A stretch of 64,000 nucleotides of DNA from Pseudomonas alkylphenolica (GTDB lineage Bacteria; Pseudomonadota; Gammaproteobacteria; Pseudomonadales; Pseudomonadaceae): the NCBI RefSeq assembly GCF_016009175.1, contig NZ_JADUCM010000022.1:1-64000 (forward strand). The letters are read 5' to 3'. Numbering within the stretch: position 1 is the first letter of the stretch; each line of letters starts with the position of its first letter. The translations under genes were made by a program, and so were the position numbers. Under the pieces are notes generated by a model. It saw nothing but the letters and a program-made list of their open reading frames with translations. It ran no database searches and had not been told where the DNA came from. Below are positions 63,737 through 64,000 of this stretch, in pieces.

Positions 63737-64000
63737 TTAGAAGTTGACGCCGAAGCTGAGCGAGACGTAGTCCCGGTCAGTGCTGGTGTTGAATTCACCG
63801 CCGAAGAAGTCCGTGTAGTTCAGGCTCGCGGTGTAAGTGCTCATGTAGTCGGCATCCACGCCGACACTGACGGCCTTGGCACCTTCCTCGAAGTTCGGCC
63901 CCCAGCCGTCGACGTCGTGCGACCAGGCCAGGTTCGGCGAGAGGTTGATACCGGCAATCACGTTGGTGTAGTCGAGCTTGGCGCGCAGCCGGTAACCCCA
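63737..64000 (-). CDS. DUF1302 family outer-membrane protein (2), C-terminal part
   Basis: The frame runs off the window edge, leaving the last ~87 residues. They contain the barrel segments INLSPNLAWSHDVDGWGPNF and YTASLNYTDFFGG and end in VSLSFGVNF, with a terminal Phe typical of outer-membrane barrels. The end resembles that of the DUF1302 protein at 14945, and the DUF1329 neighbour supports the call. The gene is incomplete only because of the window boundary. Confidence 0.85.
   Translation of the reverse strand, partial: WGYRLRAKLDYTNVIAGINLSPNLAWSHDVDGWGPNFEEGAKAVSVGVDADYMSTYTASLNYTDFFGGEFNTSTDRDYVSLSFGVNF

Noticed and set aside
1..64000. tRNA, rRNA, CRISPR array, insertion sequence or prophage
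   Set aside because: No cloverleaf, rRNA motif, regular repeat-spacer array, transposase or phage gene was seen on either strand.

Overview
The window reads as a chromosomal catabolic island of a Pseudomonas species. It is GC-rich and gene-dense, with short Shine-Dalgarno-led genes. An inverted pair of TGTGGGAGC-type REP sequences of the kind common in Pseudomonas lies at 62190-62277. The protein families (DUF1302/DUF1329 pairs, ACS-type MFS permeases, MalT/AlkS-like LuxR regulators) also fit that genus. I see no rRNA, tRNA, CRISPR array, transposase or phage gene, and no gene-free stretch longer than 300 bases. The first ~150 bases are homopolymer-rich and look like a poor-quality contig end.

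Layout. 153-4284 (minus): hotdog thioesterase, HisD-family dehydrogenase, MFS permease and LacI regulator, a small separate uptake/oxidation unit. 4524-7104 (plus): a metallo-beta-lactamase-fold protein with damaged metal motifs, then etfB-etfA. 7166-12676 (minus): MFS permease, iron-type alcohol dehydrogenase and the first large LuxR/MalT-like regulator. 12832-14720: HSD10-like SDR (plus) and an intact MBL hydrolase (minus). 14945-31823 (plus): DUF1302 outer-membrane protein, Ycf48-like protein, RND permease, acyl-CoA dehydrogenase, truncated acyl-CoA dehydrogenase-like protein, exported alkylsulfatase, TetR regulator, LuxE-like and LuxC-like proteins, zinc alcohol dehydrogenase and two exported DUF1254 proteins. 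31961-36684 (minus): acyl-CoA synthetase, MFE-2-type SDR, SCP2-type thiolase, crotonase. 36852-47466 (plus): second LuxR regulator, acyl-CoA dehydrogenase, crotonase, thiolase, a two-gene acyl-CoA dehydrogenase pair, MaoC hydratase, DUF1329. 47536-50409 (minus): second synthetase and a FadA-type thiolase. 50673-62124 (plus): acyl-CoA dehydrogenase, third LuxR regulator, two more acyl-CoA dehydrogenases, an MFE-2 fusion, a thiolase-like protein without its catalytic residues, and a long-chain acyl-CoA synthetase. 62341-64000 (minus): DUF1329 and the C-terminus of a second DUF1302.

How the parts may fit (inference). The exported sulfatase would release an alcohol from a sulfate ester. Two alcohol dehydrogenases and the LuxC/LuxE-like pair would connect alcohol, aldehyde and activated acyl states. 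Three adenylating enzymes, six full-length acyl-CoA dehydrogenases fed by their own ETF, S-type and R-type hydration/oxidation enzymes and several thiolases would then shorten the chain. The prominence of MFE-2 and SCP2-type thiolases, which in other organisms handle methyl-branched and sterol side-chain acyl-CoAs, suggests a branched or isoprenoid-like substrate rather than a plain fatty acid. No steroid-ring enzymes are present.

The most unusual points are: luxC/luxE-like genes without luciferase beside an alkylsulfatase; three family proteins that have lost catalytic residues or a domain (MBL at 4524, acyl-CoA dehydrogenase at 21620, thiolase at 59243); three paralogous MalT-like regulators; a shared palindrome ACCTG-N6-CAGGT in two divergent promoter regions; and a scattered family of C-run/G-run hairpins restricted to intergenic DNA.
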